64,000 nucleotides of DNA from UBA9676 sp963741615 (GTDB taxonomy: Bacteria > Actinomycetota > Actinomycetes > Streptosporangiales > Streptosporangiaceae), in assembly GCA_963741615.1 (NCBI GenBank), contig CAVUIU010000029.1, positions 372,001 to 436,000 on the forward strand, read 5' to 3'. The first letter of the stretch is position 1. Each line of letters starts with the position of its first letter. The position numbers were made by a program, and so were the translations under genes. This document shows positions 33,813 to 41,376 of the stretch, piece after piece. The notes under the pieces were generated by a model that was not told the DNA's origin, did no database searches, and saw only the letters and a program-made list of their open reading frames with translations.

Positions 33813-35234
33813 ATGGATCAGTATCCACGAGCGGGGACGCCGATCACCGCCGGCGATGAGGCGGCGGCGGTTGCCGCGCGCGCCGAGGCAGAAGGGGTCT
33901 CGCTGATCTGGTTCCTGTATGCCGACCACGGCGGGATCATCCGGGGCAAGGCGGCTTCGACTGCGTCGCTGCCGGCCCGGCTTGTCACCGGGATCGGGCA
34001 CACCGTGGCCATGATGGCGATGTCCATGCTCGACCACCTCCAGCCGGTGCAGGGCATGAGCCCGGTCGGGGAGGTCCGGATCATGCCGGACCCGGCCACC
34101 TTCGTGCCGCTGCCGTACGCGCCCGGCGCGGCGGCGATGCTGGCCGACCTGGTCCAGCCGGACGGCGAGGCGTGGGGCGCCTGCGCCCGTACCTACCTCC
34201 GGCAGGCCGTCGCCGACCTGGCTGGGCAGGGGTACGTGGCGAGCGCCGCCTTCGAGCCGGAATTCACGCTCGGCCGCCGCGAGGCAAGCCCGGACGGCGG
34301 GCCGGACCGGCTGGTGCCCGCGGACGACAGCCTGTGCTACTCGGCCACCGGTTTCCATCTGGCCCACGACTACGCCGTCGAACTGCAGCGCGCCCTGCAG
34401 GCGCAGGGCATGCAGGTCGAGAACTACTACCCCGAACTCGGTCACGGGCAGCAGGAGATGTCGGTCCGGCACGCGGCCCCGCTGCGGGCCGCCGACAACC
34501 AGGTGCTCTACCGGGAGACCGTGCGGGGCGTCGCGTTCCGCCGCGGGATGTGGGCCAGCCTGGCTCCCAAGCCCATCGCCGACCAGGCGGGCAACGGTGC
34601 CCATCTTCACCTGTCGCTGCGCGAGGCCGGGCCGGGCGGCGAGCCGGGGGAGCCGGCGTTCTACGACCCGGCGGACCGCTACCTGCTGTCGGCGGCCGGC
34701 TACCACTTCATCGGCGGCCTGCTCGCCCACCTGCCCGCACTCACCGCCCTGACCTGCGGGAGCGTGAACAGCTACCGCAGGCTGGCGCCGCAGATGTGGA
34801 GCAGCGCCTACACCATCTACGGGATGGACAACCGCGAGGCGGCGATCCGGATCTGCTCCCCGATGCGTGACGACCCGGCCGGCACGGTCAACCTCGAACT
34901 GAAGCCGTCCGATTCCAGCGCCAACCCCTACCTCGCGCTCGGCGCCTGCATCCACGCGGGCCTGGACGGGATCCGCCGCAAGCTGGACCCGGGCGAAGCG
35001 GTGAACGTCGATCCGGCGACCCTGACCGACGCGCAGCGCCTCGCGGCCGGCGCGGACCGGCTGCCCACGTCGCTGGCCGAGGCGCTGGATGCCCTGGCAG
35101 CCGATGACCTGCTGATGGAATCGCTCGGCGATCTGCGCCGCCGCGCCTACCTGGCCGTGAAGCGGTCCGAGGTGGCGGCGTTCAGCGGCACCGACCCTGC
35201 CTATGAGTGCTTCGAGCACTTCACCAAGATCTAG
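33813..35234 (+). CDS. Glutamine synthetase-like gamma-glutamyl ligase (FluG/GlnA4 type)
   Basis: A 473-residue protein with the glutamine synthetase fold. Seen: EPEFTLGRR (metal-binding Glu pair), GNGAHLHLSL in the place of NGxGMHxHxS, QMWSSAYTIYGMDNREAAIRIC (substrate Arg region) and LELKPSDSSANPYLALGA. These fit the non-assimilatory branch that glutamylates amines such as polyamines or ethanolamine, as in fungal FluG and streptomycete GlnA3/GlnA4. The start is ATG 33813; no clear Shine-Dalgarno sequence is seen. It begins an operon with an amino-acid permease and a FluG-like amidohydrolase, which argues for amine uptake and gamma-glutamyl catabolism. Confidence 0.88.
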   Translation: MDQYPRAGTPITAGDEAAAVAARAEAEGVSLIWFLYADHGGIIRGKAASTASLPARLVTGIGHTVAMMAMSMLDHLQPVQGMSPVGEVRIMPDPATFVPLPYAPGAAAMLADLVQPDGEAWGACARTYLRQAVADLAGQGYVASAAFEPEFTLGRREASPDGGPDRLVPADDSLCYSATGFHLAHDYAVELQRALQAQGMQVENYYPELGHGQQEMSVRHAAPLRAADNQVLYRETVRGVAFRRGMWASLAPKPIADQAGNGAHLHLSLREAGPGGEPGEPAFYDPADRYLLSAAGYHFIGGLLAHLPALTALTCGSVNSYRRLAPQMWSSAYTIYGMDNREAAIRICSPMRDDPAGTVNLELKPSDSSANPYLALGACIHAGLDGIRRKLDPGEAVNVDPATLTDAQRLAAGADRLPTSLAEALDALAADDLLMESLGDLRRRAYLAVKRSEVAAFSGTDPAYECFEHFTKI

Positions 35235-35288
35235 TGGTCTGTGAGACCCCCCTTACGGATCACGTGCGGCCAGCAAAGGAGGGTGGCC

Positions 35289-36860
35289 ATGGCAGCCGAG
35301 ACCGAGACCCAGACCGGCTCCCTGATCTCCGAGCGGGTGGCCGGGGGCATCCTGCCCAAGGTGCTCACCACGTTCGACATGGTGGCGATCTTCGTCGCGA
35401 TCGTCCTGTTCATCACCAACGCGGCAGTCATCCAGTCGGCCGGCCCGTCGGCGTTCGGCTGGTGGGTCATCGGATTCGTCGTGTTCCTGGTGCCCTGCGC
35501 CATCGCCACCGGCCAGCTGGGGGCCATGTTCCCCGGCGAGGGCTCCATCTACCTGTGGACGCACAAGGCGTTCGGCCCGTTCTGGGGGTTCTTCGCGGGC
35601 TTCTGTGCCTGGTGGCCCGGGGTGCTGGTGATGGTGGCCACCGGGACGAGCGTCCTGGCCTTCCTCGGCTTCGCCTTCCCGGCGGTCGCCAGCTGGCCGG
35701 TGCAGGCGCAGGGCGGCCTGATCGTTGCCATGATCGTCCTTTCGGCGGTGCTGGCGGTGCTCCGGTTCCGGGTCACCCAGAACGTGGTCAACGTGGTTTT
35801 CCTGCTGTACGGCCTGGCGATCGTGGCCATGTTCGTGGCCGGGGTGGTCTACCTGGCCCGCGGGCACCACGCGGCGACCAATCCCTGGAACTTCGCGCAG
35901 TGGCGGCCGTCGGCGGCGCACGGGCTGAACTTCACCAACTGGACCTTCTTCGGGCTGGTCGTGCTGGCCCTGTTGGGTGTGGAGGTGCCGCTCAACATGG
36001 GGGTCGAGATACGCAAGCAGCGCTCGGTCACCCGGTACCTGCTGTGGGGCTCGCTCGTGGTGGTGATCGCCTACCTGCTGGCCACCTGGGGCGTCATGGT
36101 GACCGTTCCGGCATCCGGCGCGGCCAGCATCACCGCCGTGGCGAGCGTGGTCAGCATCGGCCTCGGCAGCGTGGCCGGCAAGATCACCGCGCTGGTCCTC
36201 GCGCTCTTCTTCCTGTTCATCACCGTGGTCTACAACTACTCCTTCGCGCGGCTGATCTTCGTCTCCGGCCTGGACCGCCGGCTGCCGAGGGCCATGTCAC
36301 ACGTCAACAAGGCCAAGGTGCCGGACACCGCGGTCTGGGTGCAGACCGTGATCGCCGCGCTGTTCACCCTCATCGCCTTCGTGATCGTCCCGAGCGTAGT
36401 GGGCGGGAAGGCGTCGGTGAACTCGCAGACCGAGATCTACGACGTGCTCCAGGCGGCGGTCACCGTCATCTGGTGTATCTCGATCGTGGTGCTCTTCGTG
36501 GACATCCTGATCATCCTGCGCCGGTACCAGGCACAGTTCCAGGCCCGCCGCATCGCGCATCCAGCGGTGTTCTGGGCATGCTCGATCATCGGCGGCCTGG
36601 GCTCGCTGGTAGGGATCATCGCCACCCTGTCGGGCTCGTGGACGCCGCTGATCAGCAACAACGCCGGGTCGTTCAGCATCGCCGGGGCGGTGGTCTCCTA
36701 CGGTGCCTGGTTCTGGTGGGTGGCCGGCATCACCGTGGTCTCGCTCATCGTCGCCGTGCTGCTGTACCTGATCGGCCGCCGGGGCGGCGCCGGGCCGGCC
36801 CCGGTCCAGGCAGGCGCGGGCAGGACAATGGGCACCGGCGGGGCTGTCGGGGAGGCGTGA
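35289..36860 (+). CDS. APC-family amino acid/amine permease
   Basis: A 523-residue transporter with about 12 hydrophobic helices. The N-terminal VAIFVAIVLFITNAAVIQSAGPSAFGWWVIGFVVFLVP and GEGSIYLWTHKAFGPFWGFFAGFCAWWPG are the family signature, and VPLNMGVEIRKQRSV sits in the cytoplasmic loop. The start ATG 35289 follows AAAGGAGGGTGGCC, an excellent site, 54 bp after the ligase stop. The genes on both sides suggest that it imports the amine glutamylated by the ligase. The last 25 residues are a Gly/Ala-rich cytoplasmic tail. Confidence 0.9.
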   Translation: MAAETETQTGSLISERVAGGILPKVLTTFDMVAIFVAIVLFITNAAVIQSAGPSAFGWWVIGFVVFLVPCAIATGQLGAMFPGEGSIYLWTHKAFGPFWGFFAGFCAWWPGVLVMVATGTSVLAFLGFAFPAVASWPVQAQGGLIVAMIVLSAVLAVLRFRVTQNVVNVVFLLYGLAIVAMFVAGVVYLARGHHAATNPWNFAQWRPSAAHGLNFTNWTFFGLVVLALLGVEVPLNMGVEIRKQRSVTRYLLWGSLVVVIAYLLATWGVMVTVPASGAASITAVASVVSIGLGSVAGKITALVLALFFLFITVVYNYSFARLIFVSGLDRRLPRAMSHVNKAKVPDTAVWVQTVIAALFTLIAFVIVPSVVGGKASVNSQTEIYDVLQAAVTVIWCISIVVLFVDILIILRRYQAQFQARRIAHPAVFWACSIIGGLGSLVGIIATLSGSWTPLISNNAGSFSIAGAVVSYGAWFWWVAGITVVSLIVAVLLYLIGRRGGAGPAPVQAGAGRTMGTGGAVGEA

Positions 36861-36869
36861 GACGGCTGG

Positions 36870-38015
36870 ATGCGTGACGAGGGGGATCTGGGCGCGGCGG
36901 TCGGCGCGATCGCCCTGGTGGACCACCATGTCCACCCGGCGCTGGCGGCCGAGCTTTCCCACGGCGAGTTCGAGGAGCTGATCACGGAGTCGGACCGCCC
37001 CGTCCCGCCGGGGATGACGCGGTTCGACTCCCAGCTCGGTGTCGCGATCCGCCGCTGGTGCGGTCCCGTGCTGGGGCTCCCCGCGTCCGGGCCGGCCGAG
37101 GCCTACACCGGGCGCCGGCATGAGCTGGGGGCGGCCGAGGTGGCCCGCCGGCTGCTGGCGGCCAGCGGGGTCGCTCACCTGCTGGTCGACACCGGCTACC
37201 TGCGCGAGGGAATGCTCGGCCTGACGGCGATGGGGGAGGCGGCGGGAGCCGCCGTGGAAGAGGTGGTCCGCCTGGAGGGCGTCGCGGAGCAGGCCATCGT
37301 GGCGGGAAACGGATCCGCCGCCGGTTTCGCCGAACGGTTCCGTGCCGCGCTGTGGGAGCGGACCACCTTCGCGTGCGGGGTAAAGAGCATCGTGGCGTAC
37401 CGGTTCGGGCTGGACTTCGATCCCCGGCCGCCGACGGCCGCCGAGGTGACCGGCGCGGCGGGCAGGTGGCTGCGCCAGATCGGGTCGAGCGGGATCATCC
37501 GGATCGCCGACCCCGTGCTCCTGCGCTTCCTGCTGTGGACGGGGGTGGACCGGGGCCTGCCGGTCCAGATCCACACCGGTTTCGGCGATCCCGATGGCGA
37601 CCTGCGCCTCTGTGACCCCCTGCTGCTGCGGGGCTTCGTGGAGCTGACGCAGGAGCGGGCCGTCCCGCTCATGCTGCTGCACTGTTATCCGTACCACCGC
37701 CAGGCCGGCTATCTGGCGGCGGCCTATCCGCACGTGTACGTCAACGTCGGCCTGGCCATCAACCACGTGGGCGCCCGGGCCACCGCGGTCGTCGCCGAGT
37801 CGCTGGAGCTCGCGCCGTTCGGCAAGGTGCTGTACTCATCGGATGCCTGGGGCCCGCCGGAGCTCCATTACCTGGGTGCGCTGCTGTGGCGCCGGGCCAC
37901 CGCCCACGTGCTCGGCGGCTGGGTGGACTCCGGTGACTGGACGGTGGCGGACGCGATCAGGGTCGCCGAGATGATCGGCGCGCTGAACGCGCGGCGTATC
38001 TACCGCCTGACCTGA
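36870..38015 (+). CDS. Amidohydrolase similar to the N-terminal domain of FluG
   Basis: A 381-residue TIM-barrel hydrolase of the amidohydrolase 2 family. Metal or active-site residues visible: DHHVHP near residue 20, VQIHTGFGDPDGDL near 230, MLLHCYPYHRQAGYLAAAYPHVYVNVG near 270 and LYSSDAWGPPELHYL near 320. In fungal FluG an amidohydrolase of this kind is fused to a glutamine synthetase-like domain, and here the two halves are separate genes in one operon. It starts at ATG 36870, 9 bp after the permease stop. It probably removes or rearranges the glutamyl product; this role is inferred from context. Confidence 0.82.
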   Translation: MRDEGDLGAAVGAIALVDHHVHPALAAELSHGEFEELITESDRPVPPGMTRFDSQLGVAIRRWCGPVLGLPASGPAEAYTGRRHELGAAEVARRLLAASGVAHLLVDTGYLREGMLGLTAMGEAAGAAVEEVVRLEGVAEQAIVAGNGSAAGFAERFRAALWERTTFACGVKSIVAYRFGLDFDPRPPTAAEVTGAAGRWLRQIGSSGIIRIADPVLLRFLLWTGVDRGLPVQIHTGFGDPDGDLRLCDPLLLRGFVELTQERAVPLMLLHCYPYHRQAGYLAAAYPHVYVNVGLAINHVGARATAVVAESLELAPFGKVLYSSDAWGPPELHYLGALLWRRATAHVLGGWVDSGDWTVADAIRVAEMIGALNARRIYRLT

Positions 38016-38045
38016 CCCCTGCCGGGTGATCCCCGCCGACAATTG

Positions 38046-38075
38046 TGTCCGGACATCTACGAATGTGTCCGGACA
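38046..38075. promoter_or_regulatory. Paired TGTCCGGACA palindromes 20 bp apart
   Basis: Two identical 10-bp palindromes TGTCCGGACA (38046-38055 and 38066-38075) have centres 20 bp, about two helical turns, apart. Flanks repeat too: each is followed by TCTrCGAA, so the unit is 20 bp long. This is the classical geometry for two dimers on one face of DNA. The next gene on the plus strand is the MHYT protein. Confidence 0.65.
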
Positions 38076-38197
38076 TCTGCGAACCGGTCCGCCCGGTGCC
38101 GCCCCGCATGGAATGATAACGATTGCATTCGACGGGATGAGGAGTGGAAGCGGAGGGCTGTCCGTCAGGACTCCCATGCGCACAGGGGAGAGGATTC

Positions 38198-39004
38198 GTG
38201 GAAGTCCACAATTTCTCAGCGGGCCTGCTGAACCCTGGCCTTGCCTACTTAATGTCGTGCCTGGGCTGCTTTCTCGGCCTACGGTGTACCACCCGTGCCA
38301 GGGCCATGCGGGGTGCCGGCCGGGCGCGGTGGCTGCTGCTGGCCAGCGTGTCGATCGGGGTCACCGGCATCTGGGTCATGCATTTCATCGCCATGCTCGG
38401 GTTCAGCATCCCGGGACAGGTGATCGGCTACAACGTTCCGGTCACGATCGGCAGCATGCTGCTCGCCGTCATCGTGGTCAGCGTCGGGCTGTTCATCGTC
38501 GGCTTCGGCGGGCAGGGGCCGTTCCCGCTGCTGCTCGGCGGCACGATCATCGGGCTCGGCGTGGCGGGCATGCACTACGTGGGCATGTATGCGATGCGCA
38601 TGCCCGACGTGATGACCTATGACATCGGCCTGGTGGCCCTGTCGGTGGTCATCGCGATGGTCGCGGGAACGGCCGCGCTGTGGGCCGCGCTGCGCCTCGG
38701 CGGCCTGTGGCACACCCTGCTGGCCTCTTTGATCATGGGTGTTGCGGTGAGCGGCATGCATTACACCGGGATGGCGGCCCTGCGCATCGCGCCGGCGCCG
38801 TCGGGCGGTGGCATGTCGGCGATGGGCGGCGGCGTCTCCGGCACGGCCTTCCTGCTGCCCCTCATCCTGGGCATCAGCATCCTGACGTTCCTGCTGACGG
38901 TGAACGTCACCCTCGCACCCACGGAAGCCGAGATCCGCGAGGACGCGGCCCTGATGGAGCGCATCGCCACGCGGGCCCGGGAACTCGAGCGGCCGCCGCA
39001 GTGA
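38198..39004 (+). CDS. MHYT-domain membrane sensor protein
   Basis: A 268-residue protein with seven hydrophobic helices and three copies of the MHYT-type motif: MHFIAM, MHYVGM and MHYTGM, the hallmark of the MHYT domain. The domain is thought to bind copper or sense gases such as oxygen, carbon monoxide or nitric oxide. Here no GGDEF, EAL or kinase domain follows; only a 40-residue acidic tail does, so it is the bare sensor. A GTG start at 38198 is supported by CAGGGGAGAGG. The upstream region carries the paired TGTCCGGACA palindromes. How it signals is not visible. Confidence 0.85.
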   Translation: MEVHNFSAGLLNPGLAYLMSCLGCFLGLRCTTRARAMRGAGRARWLLLASVSIGVTGIWVMHFIAMLGFSIPGQVIGYNVPVTIGSMLLAVIVVSVGLFIVGFGGQGPFPLLLGGTIIGLGVAGMHYVGMYAMRMPDVMTYDIGLVALSVVIAMVAGTAALWAALRLGGLWHTLLASLIMGVAVSGMHYTGMAALRIAPAPSGGGMSAMGGGVSGTAFLLPLILGISILTFLLTVNVTLAPTEAEIREDAALMERIATRARELERPPQ

Positions 39005-39185
39005 CGTAACAGGCCCGCCGCGCTTCCCGCGTGCGCTTGACGAACAAGGATTCTTTGCGCGGACAACTCGTTCGTGACCGGCGCCACCTGTCCGTGGACG
39101 GTGGCATGCACATCTGACCGCTGGCGCGCTAGGTTGTGCGCGACCGGGCCCCGGCACGCCACCGTTTGAGTGAGGAGCCGTCAGC

Positions 39186-39614
39186 ATGACGACCTATCAG
39201 CACAACCCCCATGAGCACACCATCAAGCGGCTGTCCGGCCAGTCCCCCCCGCCGGCAAAGGTGGACGACGGGCGGGTCGGCTTCAACGGGCGCGTCGGCC
39301 TGGCGATCACCACCGCGGTGGGGACCATGATCTGCGCCTACATCTTCGGCGTGATCGCGCTGATCAGCCTGCCGTCGGCGCTGCGGAGCGGCAACTTGAC
39401 CATCATCATCGCCTGGGTGTCGTCCAATTTCCTGCAGCTGGTCCTGCTGCCGGTGATCATCGTCGGCCAGAACCTGCTGGCGGGGGCCGCCGACAAGCGC
39501 TCCGAGCAGACCTACAAGGACGCCGAGGCGGTGCTGCACGAGGCGCTGCAGATCCAGAAGCACCTGCTCGCGCAGGACCAGACACTGGCAGAAATCGTCG
39601 CGGCCAAGGCCTGA
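39186..39614 (+). CDS. Small two-helix membrane protein of unknown function
   Basis: A 142-residue protein with two hydrophobic helices (AITTAVGTMICAYIFGVIALISL, about residues 40-62, and NFLQLVLLPVIIVGQNLL, about 82-99) and a C-terminal amphipathic helix rich in Glu, Gln and Lys (RSEQTYKDAEAVLHEALQIQKHLL). It begins with a polar HTIKRLSGQ segment. It resembles small conserved actinobacterial membrane proteins but no name is recognised. ATG 39186 follows GTGAGGAGCCGTCAGC, a strong site. It is 181 bp from the MHYT gene and may be separately transcribed. Confidence 0.75.
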   Translation: MTTYQHNPHEHTIKRLSGQSPPPAKVDDGRVGFNGRVGLAITTAVGTMICAYIFGVIALISLPSALRSGNLTIIIAWVSSNFLQLVLLPVIIVGQNLLAGAADKRSEQTYKDAEAVLHEALQIQKHLLAQDQTLAEIVAAKA

Positions 39615-39645
39615 CCAGGCGATCGCCGGGCCAGCCCAGGCGGCC

Positions 39646-39679
39646 GGCCGACCCGGCCGACCCGGCCGACCCGGCCGGG
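39646..39679. repeat. 9-bp tandem repeat upstream of the ornithine cyclodeaminase-like gene
   Basis: Three exact ggccgaccc units plus a partial one lie in the spacer 13-46 bp before the next start codon. The pattern is a simple GC repeat with no obvious function. Confidence 0.85.
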
Positions 39680-39691
39680 CAGGGAGGATCG

Positions 39692-40693
39692 ATGACACTG
39701 CTGGTGCTGAGCGCGGGCGAGCTGCCCGGCCTGCTGCCCTACCCCGAGGTCATGGCGGTCATGCGGCAGGCACTGGCCGCCCATGCCCGCGGCGAGGCCT
39801 ATCAGCCGCTGCGGACCATGGCCCGGCCGCCGGGGGCGGAGGGCCTGATGGCGCTGATGCCGTCCTACCTGCCGCCGTCCGGCCCGCCCGCGGCGGAACC
39901 CGGATACGGGGTCAAAGCCATCTGCATCAGCCCCGGCAATCCGGCTCTGGGCAAGGATGCCCACCAGGGCGTGGTCCTCATCTCCAGCGCACAGACCGGC
40001 GAGCCGCTGGCACTGGTGAACGCGTCCGCGCTCACGGAGATCCGCACCGCGGCCGTGTCGGCGCTGGCGACGTCGCTGCTCGCCCGCCCTGACGCGACGG
40101 AGGCAGCCGTCATCGGCACCGGCGTCCAGGCGCGGGCACACATCCAGGCGCTGGCCGCGACCCGTGAGCTCACCGCGATCCGGGTGGCCGGGCGGGAGCC
40201 GGATCGGGCCCGGAGCTTCGCCGCGGACGTCGGCGGGCTGGTGGCGGTGCCGGTCGCCGCCTGCGACAGCGTGGCCGGCGCCCTGGCCGGGGCGGGAATC
40301 GTGGTGACGGCCACCACGTCGGCGGCGCCGGTGCTCGAGCGCGGCTGGCTGGTGCCGGGTGCCCATATCAACGCGGTCGGTGCCTGCCTGCCCGGGGTTC
40401 GTGAGATCGACGCGAGGACCATGGCCGGTGCTGCGGTGTTCGTCGACAGCCGGGAGTCGGCGGCGCACGAATCAGGAGACTTCCTGCTCGCCGTGGCCGA
40501 CGGGGCGATGGGGATGGATGACATCCGCGCCGAATTGGGTGAGGTGATCACAGGCCGGGCACCGGGACGGGGGGATGACCAGGAGATCACCCTGTTCGAG
40601 TCGCTGGGCCTGGCGGTAGAGGATCTCGCGGCCGCCGCGCACGCTTACCGCAAGGCCCGCGCGGCCGGGGTGGGAACCTGGGTCGACTTCTGA
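39692..40693 (+). CDS. Ornithine cyclodeaminase / mu-crystallin family protein
   Basis: A 333-residue NAD(P)-dependent enzyme. Seen: GYGVKAICISPGNPALGKDAHQGVVLI, which includes the substrate Lys, NASALTEIRTAAVSALAT and the Rossmann loop AAVIGTGVQARAHIQALAA near residue 140, then HINAVGACLPGVREID. Family members include ornithine cyclodeaminase, alanine dehydrogenase of archaea, ketimine reductase and N-methyl amino acid dehydrogenase. The start ATG follows GCAGGGAGGATCG. It is upstream of and convergent with a small zinc-ribbon gene, so it is likely single. The exact amine is not evident, though it lies beside the amine-glutamylating operon. Confidence 0.87.
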   Translation: MTLLVLSAGELPGLLPYPEVMAVMRQALAAHARGEAYQPLRTMARPPGAEGLMALMPSYLPPSGPPAAEPGYGVKAICISPGNPALGKDAHQGVVLISSAQTGEPLALVNASALTEIRTAAVSALATSLLARPDATEAAVIGTGVQARAHIQALAATRELTAIRVAGREPDRARSFAADVGGLVAVPVAACDSVAGALAGAGIVVTATTSAAPVLERGWLVPGAHINAVGACLPGVREIDARTMAGAAVFVDSRESAAHESGDFLLAVADGAMGMDDIRAELGEVITGRAPGRGDDQEITLFESLGLAVEDLAAAAHAYRKARAAGVGTWVDF

Positions 40694-40715
40694 CGGCGCG
40701 GGGCGGTCCGCGGGC

Positions 40716-41057
40716 TCAGCCGCCGGACGGTGCCACCGCGGGCTCGTGTTCCGCCTGGGCCTGCGCAGAGGGCAGGGACACCATGGAGACCATGGCGCCG
40801 GCGGCGGCGAGCGCCTGCCGGGATGCCCGCAGGTGGTGCCCGCACAGCCACAGGTCCACCGGGTGCGGCCTGGCGCTGGTGGCCGGCATGATGACCTGCG
40901 CCATCGGCTTGGCCGTGCAGCAGCACGCGAGGCTGGGAGGCGCCAGCGGCGCATCCGGCCATGGCCGCGCGCCACGGGAACCGGCTGACGGTACAGACGT
41001 GGTAGCCGGCGCCGCTTCGTGGTCGCCAGCGCCGTGGCGCGGGAATCTGAGGCTCAT
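40716..41057 (-). CDS. Small DUF7455-like protein with altered cysteine motif
   Basis: A 113-residue frame. Residues about 45-85 resemble the small actinobacterial DUF7455 proteins, which have CxxC then CxHH: here LACCCTAKPMAQ and LWLCGHHLRAS. The second Cys of the first pair is replaced, so metal binding may be weakened. The first 40 residues are low-complexity and the true start may be internal. No strong ribosome-binding site is present. It is convergent with the cyclodeaminase-like gene. Function is unknown even in intact members. Confidence 0.6.
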   Translation of the reverse strand: MSLRFPRHGAGDHEAAPATTSVPSAGSRGARPWPDAPLAPPSLACCCTAKPMAQVIMPATSARPHPVDLWLCGHHLRASRQALAAAGAMVSMVSLPSAQAQAEHEPAVAPSGG

Positions 41058-41234
41058 ACCCGCAGCGTCGCACGTGAGCGCCCGCCTGGATAGGGACCTC
41101 TTTCACTGACCGTCCTGACCAAAGCCCGCTCCGGGGCGTCCCGGTGGTCCCTACCGGGGCGTCCGGTGGTCCCCACCGGGACATCGCGGCCGGTGAGGGT
41201 TCCGGATCCGGGCTGCCACCGGTAAGCTCGCGCC

Positions 41235-41276
41235 ATGCGAGCCTGCAGTGACACGCAGTGGTGGCGCCGCCGATGA
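41235..41276 (+). CDS. trpL: Trp leader peptide (attenuator)
   Basis: ATG at 41235 opens a 13-codon frame MRACSDTQWWRRR with adjacent Trp codons at 41259-41264, followed by TGA at 41274. It stands 100 bp upstream of the fused anthranilate synthase gene. Tandem Trp codons in a tiny frame before trpE are the signature of a transcription attenuator: low charged tRNA-Trp stalls the ribosome and prevents termination. A weak GGTAAG precedes the ATG. Confidence 0.85.
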   Translation: MRACSDTQWWRRR

Positions 41277-41335
41277 GGCGGTGACTGGCTCGCGCGCAGC
41301 GTACATCCAGCGACCGCCCGGCAGCGGCGGTCGCT
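41267..41335 (+). terminator. Attenuator of the trp gene: competing stem-loops
   Basis: Four segments can pair in two exclusive ways. Segment 1 CCGCC (41267-41271) pairs with segment 2 GGCGG (41277-41281), whose loop holds the leader stop codon. Segment 2 GGCGGT also pairs with segment 3 ACCGCC (41313-41318). Segment 3, extended to AGCGACCGCC (41309-41318), pairs perfectly over 10 bp with segment 4 GGCGGTCGCT (41326-41335), forming the terminator hairpin. A long T-run is missing, as is common in GC-rich actinomycetes. Confidence 0.78.
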
Positions 41336-41376
41336 TCTGACGTTCGCTGGCCGGGCCCTCACCCAGGGGAGCACAG

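Noticed and set aside
36297..37766. Antisense frame across the permease and amidohydrolase
   Set aside because: Low-complexity shadow; the plus-strand genes have clear family motifs and strong start sites.
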